Below are positions 17,005 to 25,481 of a DNA stretch of 64,000 bases, piece after piece (the stretch's first letter is position 1; each line of letters opens with the position of its first letter). Origin of the DNA: Planosporangium mesophilum. Its GTDB lineage: Bacteria; Actinomycetota; Actinomycetes; Mycobacteriales; Micromonosporaceae. The position numbers and the translations under genes are program-made. The notes below the pieces were generated by a model. That model searched no databases. It was not told the DNA's origin and saw only the letters and a program-made list of their open reading frames with translations. The stretch spans positions 86,045-150,044 of the forward strand of contig NZ_BOON01000034.1 in NCBI RefSeq assembly GCF_016863255.1, in the 5' to 3' direction.

Positions 17005-18108
17005 ATGGGGTACGCGCCGGACCTCGAACCGCTGACCGGGTTCACCGTGGCGGTCACGGCCGACCGCCGCCGCGACGAACTGGCCACGCTGCTGCGGCAG
17101 CGGGGAGCCCGCGTGGTGCTGGCCCCCGCCCTGCGCATCGTGCCGGGAGTCGACGGCCCGGAACTGCGCCGGGCGACGCTGGCATGTACCTCCGCGCCCC
17201 TGGACGCCGTGGTCGTGACCACCGGTACCGGTCTGCGTGACTGGCTGGCGGCGGCCGAGGACTGGGGCCTGGCCGACCCGCTGCGCTCCCGCCTGGCCAC
17301 CACCCGGCTGGTGGTACGGGGGCCGGCGGCGCGTACGGCCGTACGGGCCGCCGGGCTGCCCGACGCCTGGTCGCCGGCGTCCGACAGCGACGACGACGTG
17401 CTCGACCAGCTGCTCTCGGACGGGGTGGCCGGCAAGCGGATCGCGCTGCAGCTGGACGGCGAACCACAGTCCGAGTTCAGCGCGGCGCTGCGGGCCGCCG
17501 GGGCGTACGTCATCGAGGTCCCGGTGTACCGGTGGGCGCCGCCGCTGGACCCCGCTCCCCTGCACCGGCTGGTCGACCTGACCGTGAACCGGCTGGTCGA
17601 CGCGGTGACGTTCACGTCGGCGCCGGCGGTGGGCTCGCTGCTACGCGCGGCCGGACCGGCCGCCGACGCGGCGCTGCACGCCCTGCGTACCGAGGTCGTG
17701 GCCGCCTGCCTGGGTCCGCTGACGGCGGCACCGCTGCGCGACCGGCAGGTACCGGTCCTGCAGCCGCCCCGGGCCCGGCTGTCGGACCTGGTACGGACGC
17801 TCACCGACGAACTGCCCCGGCGGTCCCGCACACTCTGTGTCGCCGGCACGTCGATCACGCTCCGCGGGCACGCCGCCGTCGTCAACGGCGTACTGCGCCC
17901 GCTGGCACCGGCCCCGATGGCGGTCCTGCGTACGCTCGCCGAGCGGCCGGGGCGCGTGCTCTCGCGTACCGCCCTGCTGCGCGCGCTCCCCCGCGGCGCC
18001 GACGAGCACGCCGTGGAGATGGCGGTGGCCCGGCTGCGGGCCGGGATCGGCGGCAGCGGGTACGTGCAGACCGTGGTCAAGCGCGGCTACCGCCTGCGCG
18101 TCGACTGA
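17005..18108 (+). CDS. uroporphyrinogen-III synthase fused to a winged-helix DNA-binding domain
   Basis: A 367-residue fusion. Residues ~10-255 are a HemD-type domain (GFTVAVTADRRRDELATLL; VVVTTGTGLRDWLAAAE; FTSAPAVGSLL; VAACLGPLTAAPLRD), residues ~275-367 an OmpR/PhoB-like winged helix (PAPMAVLRTLAERPGRVLSRTALLRAL, with a VEMAVARLR recognition region and a VVKRGYRLRVD wing). Actinobacterial proteins of this build are annotated as uroporphyrinogen-III synthase/response regulator. Whether the HemD part is catalytic or only senses a tetrapyrrole is unknown. No strong ribosome binding site precedes the ATG, so the mRNA may be leaderless. No haem or nitrite-assimilation genes are near. Confidence 0.82.
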   Translation: MGYAPDLEPLTGFTVAVTADRRRDELATLLRQRGARVVLAPALRIVPGVDGPELRRATLACTSAPLDAVVVTTGTGLRDWLAAAEDWGLADPLRSRLATTRLVVRGPAARTAVRAAGLPDAWSPASDSDDDVLDQLLSDGVAGKRIALQLDGEPQSEFSAALRAAGAYVIEVPVYRWAPPLDPAPLHRLVDLTVNRLVDAVTFTSAPAVGSLLRAAGPAADAALHALRTEVVAACLGPLTAAPLRDRQVPVLQPPRARLSDLVRTLTDELPRRSRTLCVAGTSITLRGHAAVVNGVLRPLAPAPMAVLRTLAERPGRVLSRTALLRALPRGADEHAVEMAVARLRAGIGGSGYVQTVVKRGYRLRVD

Positions 18109-18113
18109 CGAAC

Positions 18114-18902
18114 CTAGGCCGACCATCCGAAGTGGTCGATCGGGCCGCCGCCGCTGCCCAACCGCCACCGCGCCGCGCCCCAGATCGCGCGGCCGACGAA
18201 CTCCTTGGCCCGCGTGACCGCGGTGGGTGGGTCGTCACCCGACGCGAGCCGCGCGGCGATCGCCGTGGCGAACGCGGCGCCGCTGCCGTACCGGTTGGGC
18301 GCGGTCAGCCGGGGCGCGTGCAGCATGCGTACCGAACCGTCCGCCCACATCGCATCCACCGCCTCGCTACCGACGACGAGGTCGCCCCCGGTGACGACCA
18401 CGTACCGGGGACCGCCGGCCGCCAACTGGCTGGCCGCCCCGGCCATGTCCGCGGGGGTCGCCACCTGCCAGCCCAGCAGCGCCGAGGCCTCCTCCCGGTT
18501 CGGGGTGGCGACCAGGGCGTACGGCAGCAACCGCTCCATCGCGACGGCCAGCCCCTTGCGCTGGCCCTCGGCCGCGGTGAGCACCGGGTCCACGACCAGG
18601 TTGGGTAGCGCGCCCGCGCGGGCCCGCGCGGTCACGGCGCCGCACGCGTCCGGGGTGACGAACGCACCCGTCTTGACCGCCCGCGGCGGCACGTCGTCGA
18701 GGACCGCCGTCAACTGGGCGCCCACGACGTTGGCCGGGACCGCGTAGAGGTCCTGGATGCCCCTCGTGTTCCGGGCGAAGACCGAGGTCACCACGGACGT
18801 GCCGTACACCCGCAGGGCCGACAGCGTACGCAGGTCCCCCTGGATGCCGTCGCCGCCGAGCGAGTCCGAGCCACCGACCGCCAGCACCACCGGGGGTGTC
18901 AT
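18114..18902 (-). CDS. hydroxymethylpyrimidine/phosphomethylpyrimidine kinase-like (ThiD/PdxK family)
   Basis: A 262-residue ribokinase-fold kinase. The N-terminal substrate loop GGSDSLGGDGIQGDLRTLSAL is the ThiD/PdxK motif (usual GGSDSGGGAGIQADLKT), with VDPVLTAAEG, TPNREEASALLGW and the C-terminal anion-hole GSGAAFATAIAA (usual GTGC/D). The motif differences (L for G, D for A) leave open whether the substrate is HMP(-P) or pyridoxal. Five nt separate its stop from the convergent HemD fusion; the ABC-F gene lies 25 nt upstream. Confidence 0.82.
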   Translation of the reverse strand: MTPPVVLAVGGSDSLGGDGIQGDLRTLSALRVYGTSVVTSVFARNTRGIQDLYAVPANVVGAQLTAVLDDVPPRAVKTGAFVTPDACGAVTARARAGALPNLVVDPVLTAAEGQRKGLAVAMERLLPYALVATPNREEASALLGWQVATPADMAGAASQLAAGGPRYVVVTGGDLVVGSEAVDAMWADGSVRMLHAPRLTAPNRYGSGAAFATAIAARLASGDDPPTAVTRAKEFVGRAIWGAARWRLGSGGGPIDHFGWSA

Positions 18903-18927
18903 ACCGGTGGTGCTACCCCCGATGCCC

Positions 18928-20598
18928 TCAGTCCCACACCGGCTCGGGCGTCTCGACCACCTCGCCGTCACCGCGGAACACCACGAACCGGTCGAACGAC
19001 CGGGTGAACCAGCGGTCGTGGGTGACCGCGATGACCGTACCCTCGAAGCCCTTGAGCCCCTCCTCGAGCGCTTCCGCCGAGGCGAGGTCGAGGTTGTCGG
19101 TCGGCTCGTCCAGCAGCAGCAGCGTGGCCCCGGACAGCTCCAGCAGCAGTACCAGGAAGCGGGCCTGCTGGCCGCCGGATAGCGTGTCGAAGCGCTGCTC
19201 GGCCTGGGCCGCCAGCTCGTACCGCGACAGGGCCTTCATGGCGCCGTCGCGCGGCAGCCCCGCGCGGTGGTCGTCACCGCGCCACAGGATGTCGACGAGG
19301 GCACGGCCGACCAGATCCGGCCGGTCGTGGGTCTGTGAGAAGTGCCCCGGGCGTACCCGCGCACCCAGCCGGGCCTTCCCGGCGTGTGCGACCGGTTCGA
19401 GCGGCCGCCCGTCGACCGGCGCGTGGTGGGTGTCGGGCTCGGTGCCGCCGCCGGCCAGCAGGCGGAGGAAGTGCGACTTGCCGGTGCCGTTGGCGCCGAG
19501 GACCGCGACCCGGTCGCCGTACCACAGCTCCAGGTCGAACGGGTACGTCAGACCGTCCATCTCCACCTGCTCGCAGACGACCGCGCGCTTGCCGGTGCGG
19601 CCGCCGTGCAGCCGCATCCTGATCTCCTGGTCCTTCGGCGGCAGCGGCGGCGGACCGGCCTCCTCGAACTTCTTCAGCCTGGTCTGCGCCGCCTGGTACC
19701 GCGACGCCATGTCGGAGTTGTACGCGGCCTTCTGCTTGTACATGAGCATCTGCTCGCGCAGCTTGGCGTGCTCCTCGTCCCAGCGTCGGCGCCGCTCCTC
19801 AAGCTTCTCGTGGCGCGCCATCCGCGCCTCGTACCAGGAGGCGAACCCGCCGGGGTGCACCCACGCCGATCCGCCCTCCACCGCGACCACCCGGTCGGCC
19901 GTGCGGGCGAGCAGTTCCCGGTCGTGCGAGACGTACAGGACGCTCTTGGCGCTGGAGTTGATCCGCTCCTCCAGCCAACGCTTGCCCGGTACGTCGAGGA
20001 AGTTGTCCGGCTCGTCGAGCAGCAGCACCTCGTCGGTGCCGCGCAGCAGCAACTCCAGTGCGAAGCGCTTCTGCTGGCCGCCGGAGAGGGTGCGGACCGG
20101 CCGCTGCCTGACGTCCTCCCACGGCCGGTCGAGCACGATGACGCTCACCGTGTCGTAGTGGACCTCGGCGTCGTACCCGCCCGCCTCACCCCAGCCGGCG
20201 ACCGCCTCCGCGTACGTCATCTGCGCCTTCGTCGCGGCGGAGCTGAACTTGCCGCGCCGCTCCGCGGTGCGCATGGCCGCCTCGGCCCACTCCACCCGGG
20301 CGGCGGCGGCCCGCAGCGCGGGCGTACCGAGCCCGAGCGCCAACTCCTCCAGTGTGGTCTGGTCATCGATCATCCCGATGAACTGGCGCATGACGCCCAG
20401 ACCCCCGGAGCGGGCGATGCCGCCCTCCCGGACCGGCAGGTCGCCGGCGACCATCCGCAGCAGGGTCGTCTTGCCGGCGCCGTTAGGGCCGACCAGAGCG
20501 ACCTTGGCGCCGTCGCCGACCCGGAACGACACGTCCTCGAACAGCCGTCTGCCATCCGGCAGCGTGTGCCCCACCCCGGCGACGTCGATGTACCCCAC
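18928..20598 (-). CDS. ABC-F family ATP-binding cassette protein
   Basis: About 556 residues with two ABC domains and no transmembrane segment. First cassette: GPNGAGKTTLLRMVAGD, LSGGQQKRFALELLL, LLLDEPDNFLD. Linker region rich in charged residues (HEKLEERRRRWDEEHAKLREQML). Second cassette: GANGTGKSHFLRLLAGG, LSGGQQARFLVLLLEL, LLLDEPTDNLD and a VIAVTHDRWF switch histidine. ABC-F proteins act on the ribosome E-site or in antibiotic protection. The start is the GTG at 20598; the longer frame beyond it belongs to antisense sequence. No clear ribosome binding site is seen. Confidence 0.9.
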   Translation of the reverse strand: MGYIDVAGVGHTLPDGRRLFEDVSFRVGDGAKVALVGPNGAGKTTLLRMVAGDLPVREGGIARSGGLGVMRQFIGMIDDQTTLEELALGLGTPALRAAAARVEWAEAAMRTAERRGKFSSAATKAQMTYAEAVAGWGEAGGYDAEVHYDTVSVIVLDRPWEDVRQRPVRTLSGGQQKRFALELLLRGTDEVLLLDEPDNFLDVPGKRWLEERINSSAKSVLYVSHDRELLARTADRVVAVEGGSAWVHPGGFASWYEARMARHEKLEERRRRWDEEHAKLREQMLMYKQKAAYNSDMASRYQAAQTRLKKFEEAGPPPLPPKDQEIRMRLHGGRTGKRAVVCEQVEMDGLTYPFDLELWYGDRVAVLGANGTGKSHFLRLLAGGGTEPDTHHAPVDGRPLEPVAHAGKARLGARVRPGHFSQTHDRPDLVGRALVDILWRGDDHRAGLPRDGAMKALSRYELAAQAEQRFDTLSGGQQARFLVLLLELSGATLLLLDEPTDNLDLASAEALEEGLKGFEGTVIAVTHDRWFTRSFDRFVVFRGDGEVVETPEPVWD

Positions 20599-20618
20599 GG
20601 CTAGGGATTCTGCGGCCT

Positions 20619-21257
20619 TCAGCCCTCGTTGTCGTCCGAGTTTCGGACACCTCCGGTCACCCGCAGCACCCGGAAACCCTTCTGGCTGGCGTGGCGCTCG
20701 ACGTTCCACCCGCGCTCGGTCAGCCACCGCTGCAGCGAGTCGGCCCCCAGGTGGCGGCCGACGACAAGCCAGGCGACGCCGTCGTCGGCGAGCCGGGGCA
20801 GCCACCGGTCCAGCAGGTCGTGCAGTTCCGCCTTGCCCACCCGGATCGGCGGGTTCGACCAGATCTCGGTGAAACGCAGGTCGTCGGGGATCTCGTCCGG
20901 CGTCGCCGCGACGATGTCCAGGCCCAGGTCCTGCGCGTTCTCCCGTACGAGGTCGAGGGCGCGGGTGTTCACGTCGACGGCGTACACCGTGGCCCCGGGC
21001 GCCGACGTCGCCAGTACCGCGGCGATCGGCCCGTACCCGCAGCCGAGGTCCAGCAGCGCACCCCCGGTGTCCCGGGCCGGCAGTGGCGCCTTGTGCAGCA
21101 GGACGGAGGTACCCGGGTCGAGCCGGCCGGCCGAGAAGACGCCCGCCGAGGAGGCGAGCCGGTACGTCCGGTTGTCCACGTCGAACTCGATGTGCCGCTG
21201 TCGCTGCGGCGCCGCCGGTTCGGCCGTGAAATAGTGCTCTCCGCTCACGTACCGCAT
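20619..21257 (-). CDS. RsmC-like class I SAM-dependent methyltransferase
   Basis: A ~212-residue protein. SAM-binding motif LLDLGCGYGPIAAVLA, acidic VDVNTRALDLV, and the adenine/guanine N-methyltransferase motif SNPPIR (from IWSNPPIRVGKAELHDLL), as in RsmC/RlmG (16S rRNA m2G1207 or 23S rRNA). The small size, single domain and GGVRNSDDNEG tail match the actinobacterial 'methyltransferase small' group; the exact target is not determinable. ATG 21257 is used; a GTG at 21248 (VSGEHYF) has a better-spaced GGGGGGAG upstream. Confidence 0.88.
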   Translation of the reverse strand: MRYVSGEHYFTAEPAAPQRQRHIEFDVDNRTYRLASSAGVFSAGRLDPGTSVLLHKAPLPARDTGGALLDLGCGYGPIAAVLATSAPGATVYAVDVNTRALDLVRENAQDLGLDIVAATPDEIPDDLRFTEIWSNPPIRVGKAELHDLLDRWLPRLADDGVAWLVVGRHLGADSLQRWLTERGWNVERHASQKGFRVLRVTGGVRNSDDNEG

Positions 21258-21420
21258 TCTCCCCCCAGGCGTCCTGCGCGCTCGCGACGGCGTACCGCCC
21301 CGGCGCCGCCACGGTGGCGAACGTGGATGCGCATGTCGCGCCGGTGGGGTACGCGAACTGCTCCGGAGGCCGCCAACGTGACCATCCCGGCGTCTCGGAG
21401 CGTCGGCTAACCTGTGCGAC

Positions 21421-23907
21421 ATGACGAACGGGAGTGAGCCGCGACGAAGGCGCTGGTCGTCGGACTCCTCCCGTCGTGCCGCGGAGGCCCGCCGCGCCGC
21501 GGAGGAGGACGACGCCGAGAATCTGCTCTCCGCCTTCCGGCCGGTCCCCTCGGAACGTGACGTCGACAGCTCCGGCAGCGTCCCCGGCGCTCCGCCCGTG
21601 TTCGGCTCCCCGCAGGACGACCGCCCACCGTTCGAGGAGGCGCCGCGGCGCGGACGCTCTGAGCCGATCGTGCCGGCCGGGGAGCCGGCGCCACGGCGCA
21701 GCTGGCGCCGGTCGGCCGACGCGGAGCGACCTGTCGAGCCCGTACCGGAGCGCGACGACCCCGCATCGGCCGCACCGCCGCGGGCCGAGCCGCCCCTGGA
21801 CCCGCTGCGCCGGAGCCGGCGGGGCGATCCGGCCACCGCCGGTCCGCCGAGCTGGCCGCCGGTCACGCCGGTCAACCCGGCCGGCCGGGGCCGCCCCGAA
21901 CGCCCCACCGGCAGCGTCCCCGTCGAACGCCCCACCGGCAGCGTCCCCGTCGAACGCCCCACCGGCAGCGTCCCCGTCGAACGCCCGGCCCCCGAGGAGC
22001 AGCGGGGGCGCCGCTTCGGGCTTCCCGGCCGCGGGGGTTCCCGCGACGAACCGGGCGCCGGCCGCTTCCGCGCGGCGCCCGAGCCGCCGTCCCGCGGCTT
22101 CGCCGGCCCCGAGCAGGCGCCACAGCCGCCCTCCGGTCGGGCGCGCCCGACCGAGTACAGCCGGCGTCCCGACGACGGTCCCGTGTCGGGTTCGCACGAG
22201 TCACCGCCGTACGGCCGGCGGGCGGCTCCCGAACCGCCGGTTGATCGCCGGACCGCCCCCGAAGCGCCGAGCGGCCATCGGGCCGCACCGGAGCCGCCGA
22301 CGGGCCGGCGCGCGGCAGCAGAGCCACCGACCGGACGCCGCGCCGCACCGGAGCCGAACGACTGGGGCTCCGGGCCGGCGCTCTACGGCGCCCCACCCTC
22401 CAGCCACGGCCCGGCGTCCGACCAGCCCACCTGGGCGGTGGACTCCGGCCGTCACACCCGCGCACGGGGACCGGCCGGCGACGCCGGCCCGGCCGGCGTC
22501 GACCCGGTACGCCCGGCGCGGGGTGGCGGGCGGCATGAGCGACCCGCCGATCCGGCCGTGGAGCGCGGACGCCACAGCAACCCGCCCGAGGTGGCGCCAC
22601 CGGCACAGGAGCAGCTCGGCCGGGGACGCCCCGACGGGTACGGCGGCGACCGGTCAGCGGCGTACCAGACCGGCGACCGGGCCGTCCGGGGACGGCGGCG
22701 GGCGCCGGAGCCCGACGAGCAGCCGAGCGGCGGGCACCGGCCGGCCGATTTCTCGGCGCGCGCCTCAGTGTCGGTACCGGGCACACCGGCCCCTCCGGCG
22801 CCGCCTCCGGTCCGTCCGGTCACCCCACCACCGGTGCCGGCCGCTCCGGGGTCGCCCGGACCGCAGCCGGCCACGCGCGCCTGGCAACCGCGTTCCGTCA
22901 GTGTGGATCCGACGGAGACGGCGCTCGGCCGCCCGTCGGCGAACGCGCGGGTCGTACCGGCCGGAAGCGCACGGGTACCGACCGCTGCCCGGATGCCCGC
23001 CGCGGCCCCGCCCGGCATGGATCCTCGCGATGCCCAGCGGCCCGCATCGGAGCTCGACGACCTCTGGAGCCCACCGGAGCTTCCGGGGCGCGACAGCCGC
23101 CGAGCCACCGAGGACAGCGGCAGGATCCGGCGACGCCCCGAAGACAGTGGCAGCATCCGCCGGCGGAGTCGCGAGGATCGGCGGGTCGAGGAGAAGCGCC
23201 CGAGCCCACTCCCCACCACCTGGGTGACGACGGCGCTGATCGTCGTCGGGGTGATCGTTCTCGGGCTGATCGCCACCGGCGGCTATTTCTTGATCAACAG
23301 CGGCTCGTCGAGCACCGCGGCCAAGCAGCCGACCAGCGGGGCCGGCGCGGGCAAGACGCGCGACATCTCCAGCCGCGACGTCGACCAGGCGGCCCTGACC
23401 GAGCAGGAACTCTTCCCCGGCAAGCAGATCAGCGTGGACGCCGCGAACTACCAGGTACTGAAGACGCAGTCGTCCGACTGCCAGAGCGCCGCGACGGACG
23501 ACATCGCCAAGCTGCTGGGCGAACTGGACTGCACCCAGGTCGTACGCGGCACCCTCAAGTCACCGGACGGTCAGTTCCTCGTCACTGCGGGCATCTTCAA
23601 CCTCAAGGACGAGGCGAGCGCCAACAAGGCGTACGAGTCGATCAAGCCGGCGCTGGACGCGCAGAAGGGCCGGTTCACCGGCCTCCCGGCGGGCGACGGC
23701 ACCGAGGCGATCGTGCGCGCCCCGACCACCCTCGGCTGGCATCCGCTTGGGCACTTCCTCGCGTACGCCATCGTGGCGCGCGCGGACGGCAAGCCCATCG
23801 CGGCCGACGACGCCGCCTCGAAGGAGGTCATCTCCGACATCGTCGAGGGGCACCTGCGCGACAGCGTCATCGCCGCCCGTGCCGCGACGCCGGCCGTACC
23901 GAAGTAG
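21421..23907 (+). CDS. large Pro/Arg-rich single-pass membrane protein
   Basis: An 828-residue protein in three parts. Residues 1-~595 are intrinsically disordered, rich in Pro, Arg, Glu and Gly, with exact repeats ERPTGSVPV (three times, residues ~160-186) and several RRAAPEPP-like units. Residues ~601-625 (VTTALIVVGVIVLGLIATGG) are one transmembrane helix. Residues ~626-828 are an extracytoplasmic domain with a Cys pair (SDCQSA and LDCTQV) and no motif I know. By topology the disordered part would be cytoplasmic. It is convergent with truA, 4 nt between stops. Function unknown. Confidence 0.82.
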   Translation: MTNGSEPRRRRWSSDSSRRAAEARRAAEEDDAENLLSAFRPVPSERDVDSSGSVPGAPPVFGSPQDDRPPFEEAPRRGRSEPIVPAGEPAPRRSWRRSADAERPVEPVPERDDPASAAPPRAEPPLDPLRRSRRGDPATAGPPSWPPVTPVNPAGRGRPERPTGSVPVERPTGSVPVERPTGSVPVERPAPEEQRGRRFGLPGRGGSRDEPGAGRFRAAPEPPSRGFAGPEQAPQPPSGRARPTEYSRRPDDGPVSGSHESPPYGRRAAPEPPVDRRTAPEAPSGHRAAPEPPTGRRAAAEPPTGRRAAPEPNDWGSGPALYGAPPSSHGPASDQPTWAVDSGRHTRARGPAGDAGPAGVDPVRPARGGGRHERPADPAVERGRHSNPPEVAPPAQEQLGRGRPDGYGGDRSAAYQTGDRAVRGRRRAPEPDEQPSGGHRPADFSARASVSVPGTPAPPAPPPVRPVTPPPVPAAPGSPGPQPATRAWQPRSVSVDPTETALGRPSANARVVPAGSARVPTAARMPAAAPPGMDPRDAQRPASELDDLWSPPELPGRDSRRATEDSGRIRRRPEDSGSIRRRSREDRRVEEKRPSPLPTTWVTTALIVVGVIVLGLIATGGYFLINSGSSSTAAKQPTSGAGAGKTRDISSRDVDQAALTEQELFPGKQISVDAANYQVLKTQSSDCQSAATDDIAKLLGELDCTQVVRGTLKSPDGQFLVTAGIFNLKDEASANKAYESIKPALDAQKGRFTGLPAGDGTEAIVRAPTTLGWHPLGHFLAYAIVARADGKPIAADDAASKEVISDIVEGHLRDSVIAARAATPAVPK
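21897..21977 (+). repeat. three perfect tandem 27-bp repeats inside a coding region
   Basis: A 27-bp unit starting CGAACGCCCCACCGGCAGCG is repeated three times without mismatch (21897-21923, 21924-21950, 21951-21977) plus a partial fourth, encoding ERPTGSVPV each time. Perfect identity implies recent expansion or gene conversion. Confidence 0.95.
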
Positions 23908-23911
23908 GCCG

Positions 23912-24769
23912 TCACTCGTCGGCAGGGACCTCACCCGGGTCCACCAGCGGGGTCGGCACGTCGCGGCGGCGGCGCGTCAGCAGCGCCCGCTCGGCGTACG
24001 CATGCGGATCCTGCGGGTACGCCACGGCCACCAACGTCAGCCCGTGCGGCGGCGCCACCGTGACCTCGCTGGCCCGTTCCCTCCTGCTGAGCAGGCTCGC
24101 CGGCCACCCGGCGTCGCGCCGCCCCTCCCCGCTCGCGAGCATCGCCCCGACCAGGCTGCGGACCATCGCCTGGCAGAACGCGTCCGCCTGCACGGTCGCG
24201 ACGAGGACGCCGTCCGGGTCGCGCCGCCAGTCCAGGCGGTCGATCGCCCGTACCGTGGTGGCGTTCTCCTTGCGCCGGCAGAACGCGGCGAAGTCGTGCT
24301 CCCCGCGCAGCCCCGCGGCGGCCGCGTTCAGAGCCTCCAGGTCGAGCGGGCGCGGCCAGGCGAGGGTGTCGTGACGGCGTAGCGGATCCGCGCCGTAGGG
24401 GGCGTCGGTGACCCGGTACGCGTACCGCCGCGACAGCGCCGAGAAGCGCGCGTCGAAGGTGTCCGGGACGGCGCTCACGGCCGGTACCCGTACGTCCGGC
24501 GGCAGCAGGCCGGCCAGACGCCGAAGCAGCGTGCCGGACAGCTTCTCCCAGTCGCTGGCGGGCACGTCGACGTGGCAGACCTGGCCGGTGGCGTGCACCC
24601 CGGCGTCCGTACGCCCGGCGACGGTCAGCCCGGTGGCGGCCCCGAAGAGCCGGTCGAGCGCCTCGCTCAGTACACCGGCGACGGTCCGCCGGCCGGGCTG
24701 GACGGCCCAGCCGGAGAAGTCGCTACCGTCGTAGGCCACGGCGAGGCGCAGCCGCACAGTATCGGTCAC
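23912..24769 (-). CDS. truA: tRNA pseudouridine(38-40) synthase
   Basis: About 285 residues; makes pseudouridine in the anticodon arm of tRNAs. Seen: VAYDGSDFSGWAVQPGRRTV, the catalytic aspartate in VAGRTDAGVHATGQVCH, FDARFSALSRRYAYRV, DFAAFCRRKENATTVR and a FCQAMVRSLVGAML helix. Start GTG 24769 (TDTVRLRLAVAYDG) is preferred to GTG 24781. Follows rplQ, as in many actinobacteria. Confidence 0.94.
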   Translation of the reverse strand: MTDTVRLRLAVAYDGSDFSGWAVQPGRRTVAGVLSEALDRLFGAATGLTVAGRTDAGVHATGQVCHVDVPASDWEKLSGTLLRRLAGLLPPDVRVPAVSAVPDTFDARFSALSRRYAYRVTDAPYGADPLRRHDTLAWPRPLDLEALNAAAAGLRGEHDFAAFCRRKENATTVRAIDRLDWRRDPDGVLVATVQADAFCQAMVRSLVGAMLASGEGRRDAGWPASLLSRRERASEVTVAPPHGLTLVAVAYPQDPHAYAERALLTRRRRDVPTPLVDPGEVPADE

Positions 24770-24789
24770 GGTCCCCCTCACCAGGAAGG

Positions 24790-24830
24790 CAGCAGGCCCG
24801 GTCCCCCGCTGTCGGGGCCCGGGCCTGCTG
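24790..24830 (-). terminator. terminator after rplQ
   Basis: AGCAGGCCCG (24791-24800) pairs perfectly with CGGGCCTGCT (24820-24829), with further G/C pairing in the loop, 12 nt after the rplQ stop. It would end the infA-to-rplQ transcript ahead of truA. Confidence 0.7.
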
Positions 24831-24841
24831 TCGGCACTACC

Positions 24842-25366
24842 TCAGGACTTGTCAGCCTCGTCCGCCGGCTTCGCGGCCGGGGCCTCGGTCGCCTCCGGAG
24901 CCGACGACGGGGTCTCGTCCTCGTCGCCACCGGCGAGCGCCGCGACGGCCTCGGTCTTGGCGGCCTTGCGGGCGGCGGCCTTGGACGGCTTGGCCGGCTC
25001 GGCGACGACCAGCTCCTCGACCAGCTCGATGATCGCCATCGGCGCGTTGTCACCCTTGCGCGGGCCGGTCTTGACGATGCGGGTGTAACCACCCGGACGG
25101 TTGGCGAACCGCGGCGCGATCTCGTCGAACAGCGTGTAGACCACGTCCTTGTCCTGCACCACGGTGAGCACCTGGCGGCGCGAGTGCAGGTCACCGCGCT
25201 TGGCGCGGGTGATCAGCTGCTCGGCCAGCGGGCGCAGCCGCTTGGCCTTGGTCTCGGTGGTCTGGATACGGCCGTGCTTGAACAGCGACGTGGCGAGGTT
25301 CGCCAGCATCAACCGCTCGTGCGCGGGGCTGCCGCCGAGGCGGGCACCCTTCGTGGGCGTGGGCAT
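24842..25366 (-). CDS. rplQ: 50S ribosomal protein L17
   Basis: A 174-residue L17. The core ([74 protein letters not shown]) occupies residues 1-~118; the rest is an Ala/Glu/Asp-rich acidic tail longer than in E. coli (127 residues). Last gene of the operon that starts at infA, after a 115-nt GC-palindromic gap from rpoA. Confidence 0.97.
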   Translation of the reverse strand: MPTPTKGARLGGSPAHERLMLANLATSLFKHGRIQTTETKAKRLRPLAEQLITRAKRGDLHSRRQVLTVVQDKDVVYTLFDEIAPRFANRPGGYTRIVKTGPRKGDNAPMAIIELVEELVVAEPAKPSKAAARKAAKTEAVAALAGGDEDETPSSAPEATEAPAAKPADEADKS

Positions 25367-25424
25367 CTTTCGGGCTCCTCAGTAACAATCCGGCGCGGCC
25401 GCCCGGCCGCGATAGTGCCGCCGC

Positions 25425-25468
25425 GGCCGGCTGGCCGGCACTGTAGTACAGCGCGGCCGGCCGGCCGC
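25425..25468. repeat. GC palindromes between rpoA and rplQ
   Basis: The 115-nt gap holds a perfect 16-bp palindrome GCGGCCGGCCGGCCGC (25453-25468) and an adjacent imperfect inverted repeat bounded by AGTGCCG and CGGCACT. In the mRNA both would form stable hairpins just before the rplQ ribosome binding site, which could tune rplQ relative to rpoA. Confidence 0.7.
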
Positions 25469-25481
25469 TGCGGGCAGCGCG

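Noticed and set aside
16863..18080. N-terminal extension of the lipoprotein frame up to 18080
   Set aside because: It is antisense to the HemD fusion; the lipoprotein begins at ATG 16862 with its own ribosome binding site and signal peptide.
21897..21977. 27-bp direct repeats as a CRISPR array
   Set aside because: The units are directly adjacent without spacers and are coding repeats in frame.
18928..22197. A 1089-codon minus-strand frame extending the ABC-F protein
   Set aside because: Upstream of 20598 the frame runs through the methyltransferase and antisense to the Pro-rich gene; only the part from GTG 20598 resembles ABC-F proteins.
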